Positions 50,470 through 59,509 of a DNA stretch of 64,000 nt are shown one piece after another (the first letter of the stretch is position 1; each line of letters starts with the position of its first letter). The stretch is from an uncultured Bacilli bacterium. GTDB lineage: Bacteria; Bacillota_I; Bacilli_A; RF39; UBA660. Both the position numbers and the translations under genes were made by a program. The notes under the pieces are model-generated. The model made no database searches and was not told where the DNA came from. It saw only the letters and a program-made list of their open reading frames with translations. Location of the stretch: contig CAKPHO010000002.1 of NCBI GenBank assembly GCA_934162195.1, forward strand, positions 38,509 through 102,508, in the 5' to 3' direction.

Positions 50470-52994
50470 ACGAAATAATAAAGAAAATCTATGACTATTC
50501 ACTAGAAGATATTATGGGAGAGCGTTTTGGAAATTATGCTAAGGAAATTATTCAAGACCGTGCTATTCCAGATGCTCGTGATGGATTAAAACCAGTTCAA
50601 AGAAGAATACTATATGCAATGTATAAAGCAGGTAATACTCATGAAAAAGGTTACATTAAATGTGCGGCAACAGTTGGAGATGTGTTAGGTAAATTTCACC
50701 CACATGGGGATTCTTCTGTATATGATGCCATGGTACGTATGAGTCAGTGGTGGAAACAAAATCATATTCTAGTAGATATCCATGGTAATAATGGATCTAT
50801 GGATGGAGACTCTGCTGCCGCTTATCGTTATACAGAAGCACGTCTTGCTAAAATTAGTAGTGAACTTTTAAAAGATTTAGATAAAAATACTGTCAACTGG
50901 GCTCCAAACTTCGATGATAGATTTATGGAACCAACAGTTCTTCCTGCTAAGTTTCCTAATTTGCTAGTTAATGGGGCTAATGGAATAAGTGCTGGTTATG
51001 CAACTAACATTCCTCCACATAATTTAGGAGAAGTAATAGATGCTACTATTAAAAGAATTGAAAGTCCTAATTGTCGTTTAGATACAATTTTAGAAATTAT
51101 GAAAGGTCCAGATTTTCCTACTGGTGGTATAGCTTGTGGTAAACAAGGTATTATTGATGCTTTTACAAATGGTCGTGGTAAAGTAATTGTTAAAAGTAAA
51201 ACTGAATTTACTAAAGAAAAAGGTAAAGAACAAATCGTTATTACAGAAATACCATTTGATGTTAATAAAGCTAACCTTGTTAATAAAATAGACGCTATTA
51301 GAATCGAAAAGAAAATTGAGGGCATGGCTGAAGTTCGCGACGAAAGTGATAGAGAAGGATTAAGAATTGTTATTGATCTTAAAGCAGGAGCTAATAAAGA
51401 AATGATTTTAAATTATCTTCTTAAAAATACTGAACTTCAAATTTCATATGCTTATAATATGGTTGCAATTATTAATAAACGACCTATGACATTAGGAGTT
51501 TTAGGGCTTTTAGATGCTTATATTGAACATGAAAGAGAAGTAATTGTAAAACGCACACAGTTTGATTTAAACCACGCCAAAAAAAGACTAGAAATTGTTG
51601 AAGGTTTAATTAAGATGGTTTCAATCTTAGATGATGTAATTAAAACAATTCGTGCTAGTGAAAATAAGGCCGATGCCAAAATAAATTTAATGAATAAGTT
51701 TGGATTTACAGAAATTCAAGCTGAAACAATAGTTAATTTACAACTTTATAAATTAACTAATACTGATGTTGTTGCTATTGAAGAAGAACGTAAGAATTTA
51801 CTTCTAATCATAAAAAGTTTAGAAGCCATTTTAAGTGATGAAGAAAAATTAAAACATGTTATGAAAGAAGAACTTAAAAAGATAAAAAGAGAGTATGCAA
51901 CAGAACGTAAAACAAAAATTCAAGATGAAGTAGAAGAAATAAAAATAGATACAACAAGCATGATTCCAAAAGAAGATTGTATGGTTGTTGTAACTAGTGA
52001 AGGATATATAAAACGTGTATCAAAAAGAAGCTATACAGCTGCTGATGGAGATACTGGATTAAAAGATGGAGATTATGTTACGGGGTTATATGAACTTAAC
52101 ACACTTGATACATTGTTGGCATTTACCGATATTGGTAATTATTTATTCATTCCAGTTCATGATATCCCAGAACTTAAGTGGAAAGATTTAGGAAAACATA
52201 TTAGTAATATTATAAAAATTGATCCAGGGGAAAACATAATTTATTCACTTCCTGTTACTGACTTTGAAAAGGAAGAATATATTACAATGATTTCAAAAAA
52301 TGGTATGATAAAACGTACTAAGTTAAATGAATTTAAAGTAACTCGTTATTCAAAACCAATGACTTGTATGAAACTAAAAGATGATGACAGAATTGTTTCT
52401 ATTTCAAACAGTAAAAAAGATGAAATATTTATTGTCACACATTTAGGCTATGCTCTTCGTTATTTAATTAATGAAGTTGCTCCAACTGGTATTAAATCTG
52501 CAGGTATTAAAGCAATTACTTTAAAAAACGATTATGTAGTAAGTGCTAACATGTTTAATGAAAATGATGAATATATAAGTGTAATAACATGCAAAAATAC
52601 TGGTAAAAGAGTTAGAATAAGTGAATTTGAAAGATTAACACGTGCTAGAAAAGGAACACTAATTATTAGAGATGTTAAAACAAATCCTTATTATATTTTA
52701 GATACATTTATAATTTCTCATAGAGATTCTCTAGCCTTAAAAATCGGTAATGATTATAAAATCGTAAAAGCAACAGAATTACCAATATTAGATAGATATT
52801 CAACTGGTTCATCATTATCTAAGAAAAATATTGATCAAGTACTTCTAGAAACTAAGCTTTATAGTGAAGAAAAAATAGAAAATAAAGAAGTAATTTCTAA
52901 GAAAGAAATATCATTAAAAAATGTAGATGAAAAGATAATGACAATCGACGATTTCTTGGATGATTTCAATATTGACAGTCAAGATAAAAAATAG
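50466..52994 (+). CDS. parC: DNA topoisomerase IV subunit A
   Basis: This 842-aa protein has the winged-helix catalytic domain: ERFGNYAKEIIQDRAIPDAR then DGLKPVQRRILYAMY, TVGDVLGKFHPHGDSSVYDA and the active tyrosine in AAYRYTEARLAKIS. The DEAD/coiled region is followed by a C-terminal beta-pinwheel (repeated units such as VTSEGYIKRVSKRSY and MISKNGMIKRTKLNEF). There is no GyrA-box of the QRRGGKG type, supporting ParC. The quinolone-determining region looks normal (HGDSSVYDA). Confidence 0.93.
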   Translation: MNEIIKKIYDYSLEDIMGERFGNYAKEIIQDRAIPDARDGLKPVQRRILYAMYKAGNTHEKGYIKCAATVGDVLGKFHPHGDSSVYDAMVRMSQWWKQNHILVDIHGNNGSMDGDSAAAYRYTEARLAKISSELLKDLDKNTVNWAPNFDDRFMEPTVLPAKFPNLLVNGANGISAGYATNIPPHNLGEVIDATIKRIESPNCRLDTILEIMKGPDFPTGGIACGKQGIIDAFTNGRGKVIVKSKTEFTKEKGKEQIVITEIPFDVNKANLVNKIDAIRIEKKIEGMAEVRDESDREGLRIVIDLKAGANKEMILNYLLKNTELQISYAYNMVAIINKRPMTLGVLGLLDAYIEHEREVIVKRTQFDLNHAKKRLEIVEGLIKMVSILDDVIKTIRASENKADAKINLMNKFGFTEIQAETIVNLQLYKLTNTDVVAIEEERKNLLLIIKSLEAILSDEEKLKHVMKEELKKIKREYATERKTKIQDEVEEIKIDTTSMIPKEDCMVVVTSEGYIKRVSKRSYTAADGDTGLKDGDYVTGLYELNTLDTLLAFTDIGNYLFIPVHDIPELKWKDLGKHISNIIKIDPGENIIYSLPVTDFEKEEYITMISKNGMIKRTKLNEFKVTRYSKPMTCMKLKDDDRIVSISNSKKDEIFIVTHLGYALRYLINEVAPTGIKSAGIKAITLKNDYVVSANMFNENDEYISVITCKNTGKRVRISEFERLTRARKGTLIIRDVKTNPYYILDTFIISHRDSLALKIGNDYKIVKATELPILDRYSTGSSLSKKNIDQVLLETKLYSEEKIENKEVISKKEISLKNVDEKIMTIDDFLDDFNIDSQDKK

Positions 52995-53018
52995 TATATT
53001 TAAAAAGGAGTTGATACT

Positions 53019-53621
53019 GTGAAAAAAGATATAGAGTTAGAAAAATTTCAATTTATTGGTGATTCTAGTGTAGATAGAGTAATTTGCACAAAAGCAGACG
53101 GTACCAAAGTCACTTGCACTCAAACAGATTTTATTACTGCTTTAGCTCAAAACAGAAAAAGTATTAAGGGTGGTAGAAAGTTAAAACTTAATACTAATAG
53201 TGGTAAGATTAGTTATTTAATAGACTATGGAAGAGATGAAAATGAACCACAACAAATGATTAAAGTAACTATGGATGAGAGAAATATTGCTAAAGGTGAT
53301 ATTAATGCTTTAGCTGTAGATTCTATTTGTCAACACTCTATTACCGTTAGAAAAAATAATCTAAAAAAGAAAGTAATAGATGGTATTGTTACAACACTAA
53401 TTACTGTAAGTTTAACAGGAGCACTAATTGGTGGTTTTACATATGCAGCTGAAAAAGAAGCAAAGTATGAATCTGAAAGAATGCATGAATATATAACACA
53501 AATGAATGATGAAAGGCGTAAAAACGGATTAGAACCTTTAACTTTTGGTGACGATGCTTCAAGTGAAGTTAGCTATGAAGATTCCATGGATGATGATTTA
53601 ACAAATATTAAAATAAAATAA
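53019..53621 (+). CDS. Uncharacterised single-pass membrane protein
   Basis: This 200-aa protein starts at GTG 53019 after AAAAGGAGTTGATACT. A soluble N-terminal domain (about 1-115) has FQFIGDSSVDRVICTKADGT and a cysteine pair. One transmembrane helix (about 123-145, VTTLITVSLTGALIGGFTYA) precedes a charged helix and an acidic tail. No family is recognised. It is 24 bp after parC and may share its transcript. Confidence 0.75.
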   Translation: MKKDIELEKFQFIGDSSVDRVICTKADGTKVTCTQTDFITALAQNRKSIKGGRKLKLNTNSGKISYLIDYGRDENEPQQMIKVTMDERNIAKGDINALAVDSICQHSITVRKNNLKKKVIDGIVTTLITVSLTGALIGGFTYAAEKEAKYESERMHEYITQMNDERRKNGLEPLTFGDDASSEVSYEDSMDDDLTNIKIK

Positions 53622-53643
53622 CAAACATTTTGTTTGTTTTTTT
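53621..53643 (+). terminator. Terminator of the parE-parC unit
   Basis: The stem ACAAACA/TGTTTGT has a TTT loop followed by T6. Confidence 0.75.
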
Positions 53644-53653
53644 GTACAAAATA

Positions 53654-53683
53654 TTGACATTAAGATGTTTCGGCTTGTATAAT
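53654..53683 (+). promoter_or_regulatory. Strong promoter of the disrupted prepilin gene
   Basis: Consensus TTGACA (53654-53659), an 18-bp spacer and consensus TATAAT (53678-53683), with AGAGGAGGAGTATT as ribosome site at 53698-53711. The pseudogene keeps a near-perfect promoter. Confidence 0.85.
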
Positions 53684-53711
53684 TAAATTAGATAATAAGA
53701 GGAGGAGTATT

Positions 53712-54727
53712 ATGAAAAGAAAAGGATTTACTTTAATAGAATTACTAGCGGTAATAGTAGTACTAGCTATCATTGCACTAATATTAGTACCGATAGTTAC
53801 AAATACAATAAAGAATGCAGAAAAAGGATCTGCTGAGATAGCAACGCAAAATTATATAAGAGCTGTAGAGTTAGCTATATCTAATTCAGATCTTAATAGA
53901 AAAACTGTTAAAGATGGAAGTTATACAATAGATAGTGAAGGTAATTTAACAGGGGCAGACTTACCAGATGGAAAACTAGAGATAGATGCAAGTGGAGATA
54001 GACCAACAGGTGGAACAATAGTAATAAAAGATGGCCAAGTAACAACAGATTCAACTATAACAGTAGGTGATTATGATGTAGTATATAATCCAACATCAAA
54101 GAGTTATGAAGCGACAGAAAAAGGAAGTAATACAACAAAGATACAGTAAATTTATTATTAGATCATAATACGACCGCAAAAGTTGCTTGGAATTCAAGTG
54201 GAAGTAATGCAAGTGGCCCAAAAGAAGTATTGGATCAATTAAAATCAGACACAGAATCATGGGTAGGAACAATAACCCCAGAAAATTATTCAATAGATCA
54301 GTCAAGTCAAACAAGCAATGCAAAATATACAATAGATTATAGTAGTTATAAAGCAAGATTAATAACAGCACAAGAAGTTGCTCAAATTACAGGAAATACA
54401 ACATGGGATGAAAAAATATCAAAATCAGGTTTTTATTTTGATACTAATACAACTACTGCAAGTACCACATGTAAAAGTGGGAATACAAGTGGATGTAAAT
54501 ATGGATGGTTATATGATAGAACAAAGACAGATTGTACGGATTATGGATGTTTAAATAATTCAGATCAAGAAACATATGCCTATTGGACAATATCCCCTTA
54601 TGCGTCTAATTCTCGCCGCGCTTGGACCGTGTCTTCCTACGGCACCTTGGGAGACGGCAACGTTGGCATCGGCGGCAGCTTCGGTGTGCGCCCAGTTATA
54701 GAAGTACTAAAGTTTAAATTAAATTAA
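53712..54727 (+). pseudogene. Disrupted long prepilin-like gene (paralogue of 7437) with its own GC-rich cassette
   Basis: The first frame (53712-54149, 145 aa) has MKRKG then FTLIELLAVIVVLAIIALIL and the same linker as the 7437 protein, but stops at TAA 54147. The homologous continuation (DTVNLLLDHNTTAKVAWNSS ... GVRPVIEVLKFKLN) is in another frame, open from about 54131 to 54727. Relative to the 7437 gene about 50 codons are missing at the junction, so there is an internal deletion plus frameshift. Bases 54601-54690 are 63% G+C and 12% A. Promoter and ribosome site are intact; the truncated product would be a bare pilin-like stalk. Confidence 0.8.
54585..54706 (+). other. Candidate variable region (DGR-type) of the 53712 gene
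   Basis: A GC-rich, adenine-poor segment homologous to 8438-8576. The 84 bases 54611-54694 align without gaps to 8481-8564; nine codons differ in the first two positions with C kept third, nine codons are identical, and the trailing 18-base word is identical. The difference in residues with constant framework (A-W at codons 4-5, V at 7, G at 16, R-P at the end) fits diversified binding-loop residues. Confidence 0.45.
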
Positions 54728-54780
54728 AAAGTTATAAAATTTATTGTTTATCTTTTAAAATAAAAAATTATGAACATTAA

Positions 54781-54812
54781 ATACATTTCCTAAAGGAAGT
54801 GTATTTTTTTTT
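54781..54812 (+). terminator. Terminator after the disrupted prepilin gene
   Basis: The stem TACATTTCC/GGAAGTGTA (one G-U) is followed by T8. The rest of the 297-bp gap to obgE (54728-55024) holds no gene that I can see. Confidence 0.8.
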
Positions 54813-54972
54813 AATGAATAATATATATTGAAAAAATTGATGTAGAGCCCATCAATATTGTTACAGCTATTATAAAAAGAATAAATTAAATGTAATTGAA
54901 AATAGAGTATGCTTGTATAAAAAAACAAATTAATTACTATATTTTAAATATTGTAAAGTGTAATAATAATGT

Positions 54973-55000
54973 TTGAAAGAATTAGAAAATAGTGTATAAT
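54973..55000 (+). promoter_or_regulatory. Promoter of obgE
   Basis: TTGAAA (54973-54978), a 16-bp spacer and TATAAT (54995-55000). Confidence 0.65.
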
Positions 55001-55024
55001 TATAGTAGCGAAGGAGTTGATAAG

Positions 55025-56296
55025 ATGTTTATAGATGAAGTATTAATTGATTTACTTGCCGGTGACGGTGGTAATGGGTGCATGGCTTTTAGACGAGAAA
55101 AATATATTGAAATGGGTGGACCTTACGGTGGAAATGGTGGTAAGGGAGCTAACATTATTTTTGAAGCAGATGAAGGATTAAATACGCTAATTGACTTAAG
55201 ATACAGAAGATGCATTAAAGGAAATAAAGGCGAAAATGGTTTAGGTAAAGGAATGAATGGTGCTAATGCAGAAGATGTAGTTGTTAGAGTACCATTGGGA
55301 ACTGTTATTACTGATGTTGATACTGGCCTAATAATTGGAGATTTGACTAAACATAAGGATAGAGCCGTAGTAGCACGTGGTGGACGTGGGGGAAGAGGAA
55401 ATATGGCCTTTGCTACACACAGTAATCCTGCTCCAAGTTTTTGTGAAAATGGTGAGCCTGGGGAAATGAAAAAAGTAAAAGTTGAATTAAAATTACTTGC
55501 TGATGTAGGTCTTGTTGGCATGCCAAGTGTTGGTAAAAGTACTTTGATATCAAAAATAAGTGCATCAAAACCAAAGATTGCTGAATATCATTTTACAACA
55601 CTAAAACCAAATCTAGGGGTTGTAAGAGCTAGTGGAGATAGATCGTTTGTAGTTGCTGATCTTCCGGGACTTATTGAAGGTGCTTCGCTTGGTGAAGGAT
55701 TAGGAGATAGATTCTTAAGACATATTGAAAGAACTAGAGTAATTGCGCATATCATAGATATTAGTGCTTACGAAGGTAGAGATCCTTATCAAGATTATGT
55801 TATTATTAATAACGAACTTTCTAACTTTAGTGAAAAACTACTTAAAAAACCACAAATTGTTATAGCTAATAAAATAGATATGCCAGGAGCAGAAGAACAA
55901 TTAAAGAAATTTAAAGAAAAGGTAAAAGTTCCTGTTTATCCAATTTCTGCACTTACGGTAAATGGCTTAGAAGATGTTATTAATGCTTTAGCTGATATGT
56001 TGGATGGTATAAAAAAAGAACCTTTATATACTGAAGAAAAATTTGAAAGTCATGTTTTATATAAATTTGAAGAGGAAGAACCATTCACAATAACCCGTGA
56101 AGATGACACTTGGGTTATTAGAGGTGAAAAGATAGAAAAACTATTCAGAATGACTAAATTTAATTCTGATGAAGCAGTACTTAGATTTTCAAATAAATTA
56201 AAGAGAATGGGAGTAGATTCTAAATTAAAAGAACTAGGTGCTAAAACTGGAGATAATGTAAGAATTTTAGATTTTGAATTCGACTTTAAAGAGTAA
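55025..56296 (+). CDS. obgE: GTPase Obg
   Basis: This 423-aa essential GTPase acts in ribosome assembly and, in Bacillus, links to sporulation and stress signalling. The glycine-rich Obg fold (GDGGNGCMAFRREKYIEMGG) is followed by the G domain (GMPSVGKSTLISKI; DLPGLIEGASLG; NKID) and the C-terminal OCT domain (about 345-423). The start is ATG 55025 after GAAGGAGTTGATAAG; the upstream in-frame GTG at 54992 lies inside the promoter. Confidence 0.96.
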   Translation: MFIDEVLIDLLAGDGGNGCMAFRREKYIEMGGPYGGNGGKGANIIFEADEGLNTLIDLRYRRCIKGNKGENGLGKGMNGANAEDVVVRVPLGTVITDVDTGLIIGDLTKHKDRAVVARGGRGGRGNMAFATHSNPAPSFCENGEPGEMKKVKVELKLLADVGLVGMPSVGKSTLISKISASKPKIAEYHFTTLKPNLGVVRASGDRSFVVADLPGLIEGASLGEGLGDRFLRHIERTRVIAHIIDISAYEGRDPYQDYVIINNELSNFSEKLLKKPQIVIANKIDMPGAEEQLKKFKEKVKVPVYPISALTVNGLEDVINALADMLDGIKKEPLYTEEKFESHVLYKFEEEEPFTITREDDTWVIRGEKIEKLFRMTKFNSDEAVLRFSNKLKRMGVDSKLKELGAKTGDNVRILDFEFDFKE

Positions 56297-56312
56297 TATT
56301 ACTCTTTTTTTC
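56288..56312 (+). terminator. Terminator of obgE
   Basis: The stem AAAGAGT/ACTCTTT has an AATATT loop that contains the stop codon and is followed by a T tract. Confidence 0.75.
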
Positions 56313-56379
56313 TTTTTGTGTATTTTTTTGTTAAAAACGCTAAATATTGTTGTATAATTATATTAGGAGATGATTGTAA

Positions 56380-57699
56380 ATGATTTATCATTTTATAGGA
56401 ATAAAGGGAACAGGTATGAGCGCACTTGCTCAAATCATGAAATCACTTGGATATGAAGTTCAAGGTAGTGATAAACCAGATCATTTTTTTACGGAAGCTG
56501 GATTATTAGAAAAAGGAATAAAGGTATTAAATTTTGATAAAAATAATATTAAAGAAGATATGGTAATAGTTCAAGGTAATGCTTTTAAAGATGATCATGA
56601 AGAGGTAGTAAGAGCCAAAGAACTAGGACTTAAAATATATACTTATCAAGAGATGGTAGGACGTTTAACGGAAATGTTTATGACAATTGGTGTTTCAGGG
56701 TGTCATGGTAAGACTACAACTACTGCTATGATGTCTCATGTTTTAGGGAACATTGTTGGAACTAACTACTTGATTGGTGATGGAAGTGGCTTTGCTTCTA
56801 AAGAAAATAAATATTTCTGCTTAGAAGCTTGTGAATATAAAAGACATTTCTTAGCTTATAGTCCTTATTATGCAATTATTACAAATATTGAACTTGATCA
56901 TATAGATTATTATAAAGATATTGATGATGTTATTAGTGCTTATCGAGAATATGCCAATAAAGCTGAAAAGATGGTTATAGCTTGTGGAGATGATCCTTAT
57001 ACACATACTTTAGAAGTCAATCCTCCAATATTTTATTATGGATTAAATGACGATAATGACATTATAGCTAAAGATGTTGAATATAGAAATGATGGAACTA
57101 GCTTTGATGTTTTTGTAGAAGATAATTATTATGGTCATTTTGATTTACCTTTATTTGGTAAACATATGCTTCTTAATGCCTTAGCTGTTATAAGTGTATG
57201 TTATTATGAAAGATTAGAGGCCAAAGACGTTGCTAAATATTTAAAGACATTTAAAGGTGCAAAAAGAAGATTTAAAGAAAATATTATAGGTGATATTGTA
57301 ACAATAGATGATTATGCCCATCATCCAACTGAAGTAAAGGTTACTATCAAAGCTGCACGTCAAAAATATCCGAATAAAAAGATAGTTGCTATTTTAAAAA
57401 CTCATACATTGTCGCGTACTAAAGAAATGGCTGATGACTTTGTTGAAGCTTTAAACTTGGCTGATGATGCTTATGTTATGGATGTCGGTGTAGATAGAGA
57501 AGAAATAGGTTATGATGATGTTGATTATCATGTAATATTAGATAAACTAAGAAATGGTAAATACATGTCATTAGATAGAGTAGATGAGCTACTAAAATAT
57601 GAAAATGCAGTACTAATATTTATGAGTAGTAAAGATATATATGTTCTTCAAAAAGAATATGAAAAAAGATTAAAAGAAAAACTAGGAATAGAAGAATAA
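56380..57699 (+). CDS. murC: UDP-N-acetylmuramate-L-alanine ligase
   Basis: This 439-aa Mur ligase adds L-Ala in peptidoglycan synthesis. It has the N-terminal UDP-binding loop (FIGIKGTGMSALAQIMKSLG), the P-loop GVSGCHGKTTTTAMMSHVL (about 106-124), the central NIELDHIDYY and the C-terminal DDYAHHPTEVKVTI. Length is normal. It is an isolated gene with its own terminator. Confidence 0.94.
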   Translation: MIYHFIGIKGTGMSALAQIMKSLGYEVQGSDKPDHFFTEAGLLEKGIKVLNFDKNNIKEDMVIVQGNAFKDDHEEVVRAKELGLKIYTYQEMVGRLTEMFMTIGVSGCHGKTTTTAMMSHVLGNIVGTNYLIGDGSGFASKENKYFCLEACEYKRHFLAYSPYYAIITNIELDHIDYYKDIDDVISAYREYANKAEKMVIACGDDPYTHTLEVNPPIFYYGLNDDNDIIAKDVEYRNDGTSFDVFVEDNYYGHFDLPLFGKHMLLNALAVISVCYYERLEAKDVAKYLKTFKGAKRRFKENIIGDIVTIDDYAHHPTEVKVTIKAARQKYPNKKIVAILKTHTLSRTKEMADDFVEALNLADDAYVMDVGVDREEIGYDDVDYHVILDKLRNGKYMSLDRVDELLKYENAVLIFMSSKDIYVLQKEYEKRLKEKLGIEE

Positions 57700-57716
57700 T
57701 TCTATTCCTAGTTTTT
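57678..57716 (+). terminator. Terminator of murC, overlapping its stop
   Basis: The 15-bp perfect stem AAAACTAGGAATAGA/TCTATTCCTAGTTTT has an 8-nt loop containing the stop codon. Confidence 0.85.
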
Positions 57717-58067
57717 ATGTTTTAACAAAATAAAAAACCCAGAGCAGCAGAATTTTGGGTTTCTTATTTTTTTCTATATATTAAAAGGAATAAATATAAA
57801 GAAAAAGGCTTTACACTAATACATAAGCATTTCTGCTTACACATATATAGTAACACAAAATTTTTAATTTGTAAATACAAAAAATTTAACTTTTTTTGAC
57901 ATTTAACATAAAATTTGTACATTTTATATAAAGAATGAAAAAAGAAATTTAGTTAAAAATTAAGTATGAATAGAAAAAATGTTAAAAAAAGACTTTGTAT
58001 ATTATCTTATAAATATAATAAATACAACAAAGAGCCTTGCAAAAAATTTTATTTTTTATTATAATAA
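57700..58067. other. Long A/T-rich intergenic region between murC and the NrtR-like gene
   Basis: About 370 bp without a gene. It holds a second hairpin AAACCCA/TGGGTTT (57735-57762) followed by CTTATTTTTTT, a small hairpin TAAGCA/TGCTTA near 57826-57840, a TTGACA word near 57897, and the promoter of the next gene. A small RNA is possible; no known riboswitch is seen. Confidence 0.45.
58037..58065 (+). promoter_or_regulatory. Promoter of the NrtR-like gene
   Basis: TTGCAA (58037-58042), a 17-bp A/T-only spacer and TATAAT (58060-58065). Confidence 0.75.
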
Positions 58068-58097
58068 GTGTGTAAATATACGCAAAGGAGAAAAAAT

Positions 58098-58757
58098 ATG
58101 GAAGAATATTCAGTTATATTAGAAACACTTATCAGTATTTTTACAGTAGAGAATGGAAATATTAAAGTATTACTTATGAAAAAAAAGACTGATCCTTATA
58201 GGGGATATTGGATTTTGCCTAGTAATATTTTAAAAACAACAGAAACAATAGAGGATAATATCTATTCTATAATAAAGCATAGATTAGGTTATCCTGAAAT
58301 GTATTTAGAACAAGGACACATCTTCAGTAGTTTGGATCGTGATCAAGAAGAAAGAATAATAGGTATATCTTATTTGGCATTAATCGATTCAAAAACATTG
58401 GAGATAAAGAAAGAAGAAAGAACAGATTTAGAATTAAAATGGTTTAATATTGATGATATTCCTAAAATGGGATATGATCATGAAGTTATTGTTAAAGATA
58501 GTATAAAATTATTAAGTAAAAAATTATTAAATAGTAGAGTGTTGAAACACTTATTCCCTAGTGATTTTACACTACCCGAAATACAAAAAGTTTATGAACA
58601 AATATTAGGAAAAGAATTAGATAGGCGTAATTTTCGTAAGAAGTTTATTAATTTAGGATTAGTAACTGATACAGGGGATAAGAATACAGGAGGTAATGGA
58701 AGACCTGGTAAATTATATCGTTTTAATGATGATTTAAGAGAAAGGGATTTATTTTAA
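58098..58757 (+). CDS. NrtR-like transcriptional regulator (Nudix-fold effector domain plus winged helix)
   Basis: This 219-aa protein has an N-terminal Nudix-like domain (about 5-140) and a C-terminal winged-helix part (LLNSRVLKHLFPSDFTLPEI ... LDRRNFRKKFINLGLV, then GRPGKLYRF). The Nudix box lacks the catalytic REUxEE glutamates (here IEDNIYSIIKHRLGY), as in NrtR-type regulators that sense ADP-ribose or related nucleotides and control NAD genes. No NAD gene is adjacent, so the target is unknown. Start ATG 58098 after AAAGGAGAAAAAAT. Confidence 0.8.
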   Translation: MEEYSVILETLISIFTVENGNIKVLLMKKKTDPYRGYWILPSNILKTTETIEDNIYSIIKHRLGYPEMYLEQGHIFSSLDRDQEERIIGISYLALIDSKTLEIKKEERTDLELKWFNIDDIPKMGYDHEVIVKDSIKLLSKKLLNSRVLKHLFPSDFTLPEIQKVYEQILGKELDRRNFRKKFINLGLVTDTGDKNTGGNGRPGKLYRFNDDLRERDLF

Positions 58758-58766
58758 GGTGATGTT

Positions 58767-59306
58767 ATGAGAAACAATCGTGGATGGGGACTTCGTAGTG
58801 AGTTATGGATATGTTTAGGAATGATACTTTTCTTTGCTATTGCAGTTATTCTTATTAACAGAGTTTTTAACAATATGAATGAGAATGGTAATTTTCCAAT
58901 CAAAGACAAAAATAATGTAGAAGAAGTAAAACCAAAAGATGATAATAAAAATACAACAACAATTAAAGAAAATGATAAAAATAACTTTGATAAAGAAGAT
59001 AAAGAAGATAAAGAAGATATAAAAGAATCGACAAATTATTCTAATTTGGAAGATAAAGTTGTTTTAGCTGGTAGTAAGTATGCTAGCAAATATTTAGTAA
59101 ATGAAAAGTTTGATGATAGTAAAGTGGTAACTGTTGTTAGACTACAAACGGAAGGAATTTTAAATAATTTAGAGATAAATGGTAAAAAGTGTAGTGGGTA
59201 TATAAAAATAGAAAGTTTTGAGACAGAATTTAAGTATTATCCGTTTATAAATTGTGGTTCTTATCAAACTACTGGATATGATAAAAGTTTGGATAATATA
59301 GATTAA
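58767..59306 (+). CDS. Uncharacterised membrane-anchored protein
   Basis: This 179-aa protein has one N-terminal transmembrane helix (about 12-33, LWICLGMILFFAIAVILI), then a low-complexity Asn/Lys/Asp/Glu linker with KEDKEDKED repeats, and a small domain (about 95-179) with two cysteines (GKKCSGYIKI and INCGSYQT). The N-terminus NNRGWGLRSELWICLGMILF vaguely resembles pilin leaders but lacks the G/A-F-x3-E pattern. It starts 9 bp after the NrtR-like gene. The function is unknown. Confidence 0.7.
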   Translation: MRNNRGWGLRSELWICLGMILFFAIAVILINRVFNNMNENGNFPIKDKNNVEEVKPKDDNKNTTTIKENDKNNFDKEDKEDKEDIKESTNYSNLEDKVVLAGSKYASKYLVNEKFDDSKVVTVVRLQTEGILNNLEINGKKCSGYIKIESFETEFKYYPFINCGSYQTTGYDKSLDNID

Positions 59307-59386
59307 TAATTAACTATCATACAAATATAAAGAAGTAGGTCTATATAAGCTTACTTTTTATTTGTAAAAATAGTTGTAAAAATATA

Positions 59387-59416
59387 TTGACAAACATATA
59401 CTAAAAATGGTATATT
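59387..59416 (+). promoter_or_regulatory. Promoter of the rpsL operon
   Basis: TTGACA (59387-59392), an 18-bp spacer and TATATT (59411-59416). Confidence 0.8.
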
Positions 59417-59432
59417 ATTATCGCATTTAGTG

Positions 59433-59456
59433 AAAGGTTTACCTTGGTAGACCTTT
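59433..59456 (+). promoter_or_regulatory. Hairpin in the rpsL leader
   Basis: AAAGGT-TT-ACC-TT-GGT-AG-ACCTTT folds as a two-part stem in the roughly 95-nt leader. It may serve translational control of the operon. Confidence 0.4.
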
Positions 59457-59509
59457 AATTAATGAGAAAAATGAAACACCTGGGTATGTGTAAAGGAAGG
59501 AGGACAAAT

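Noticed and set aside
48007..52994. gyrB/gyrA instead of parE/parC
   Set aside because: The B subunit matches ParE in length and internal motifs, and the A subunit lacks a GyrA-box. A genome-wide check for a second pair would settle it.
54230..54727. An independent gene starting at 54230
   Set aside because: There is no ribosome site, and the frame is homologous to the interior of the 7437 protein from upstream of 54230. It is the second half of a frameshifted gene.
58098..58757. Active Nudix hydrolase
   Set aside because: The catalytic REUxEE glutamates are missing, and the C-terminal winged-helix region matches NrtR-type regulators.
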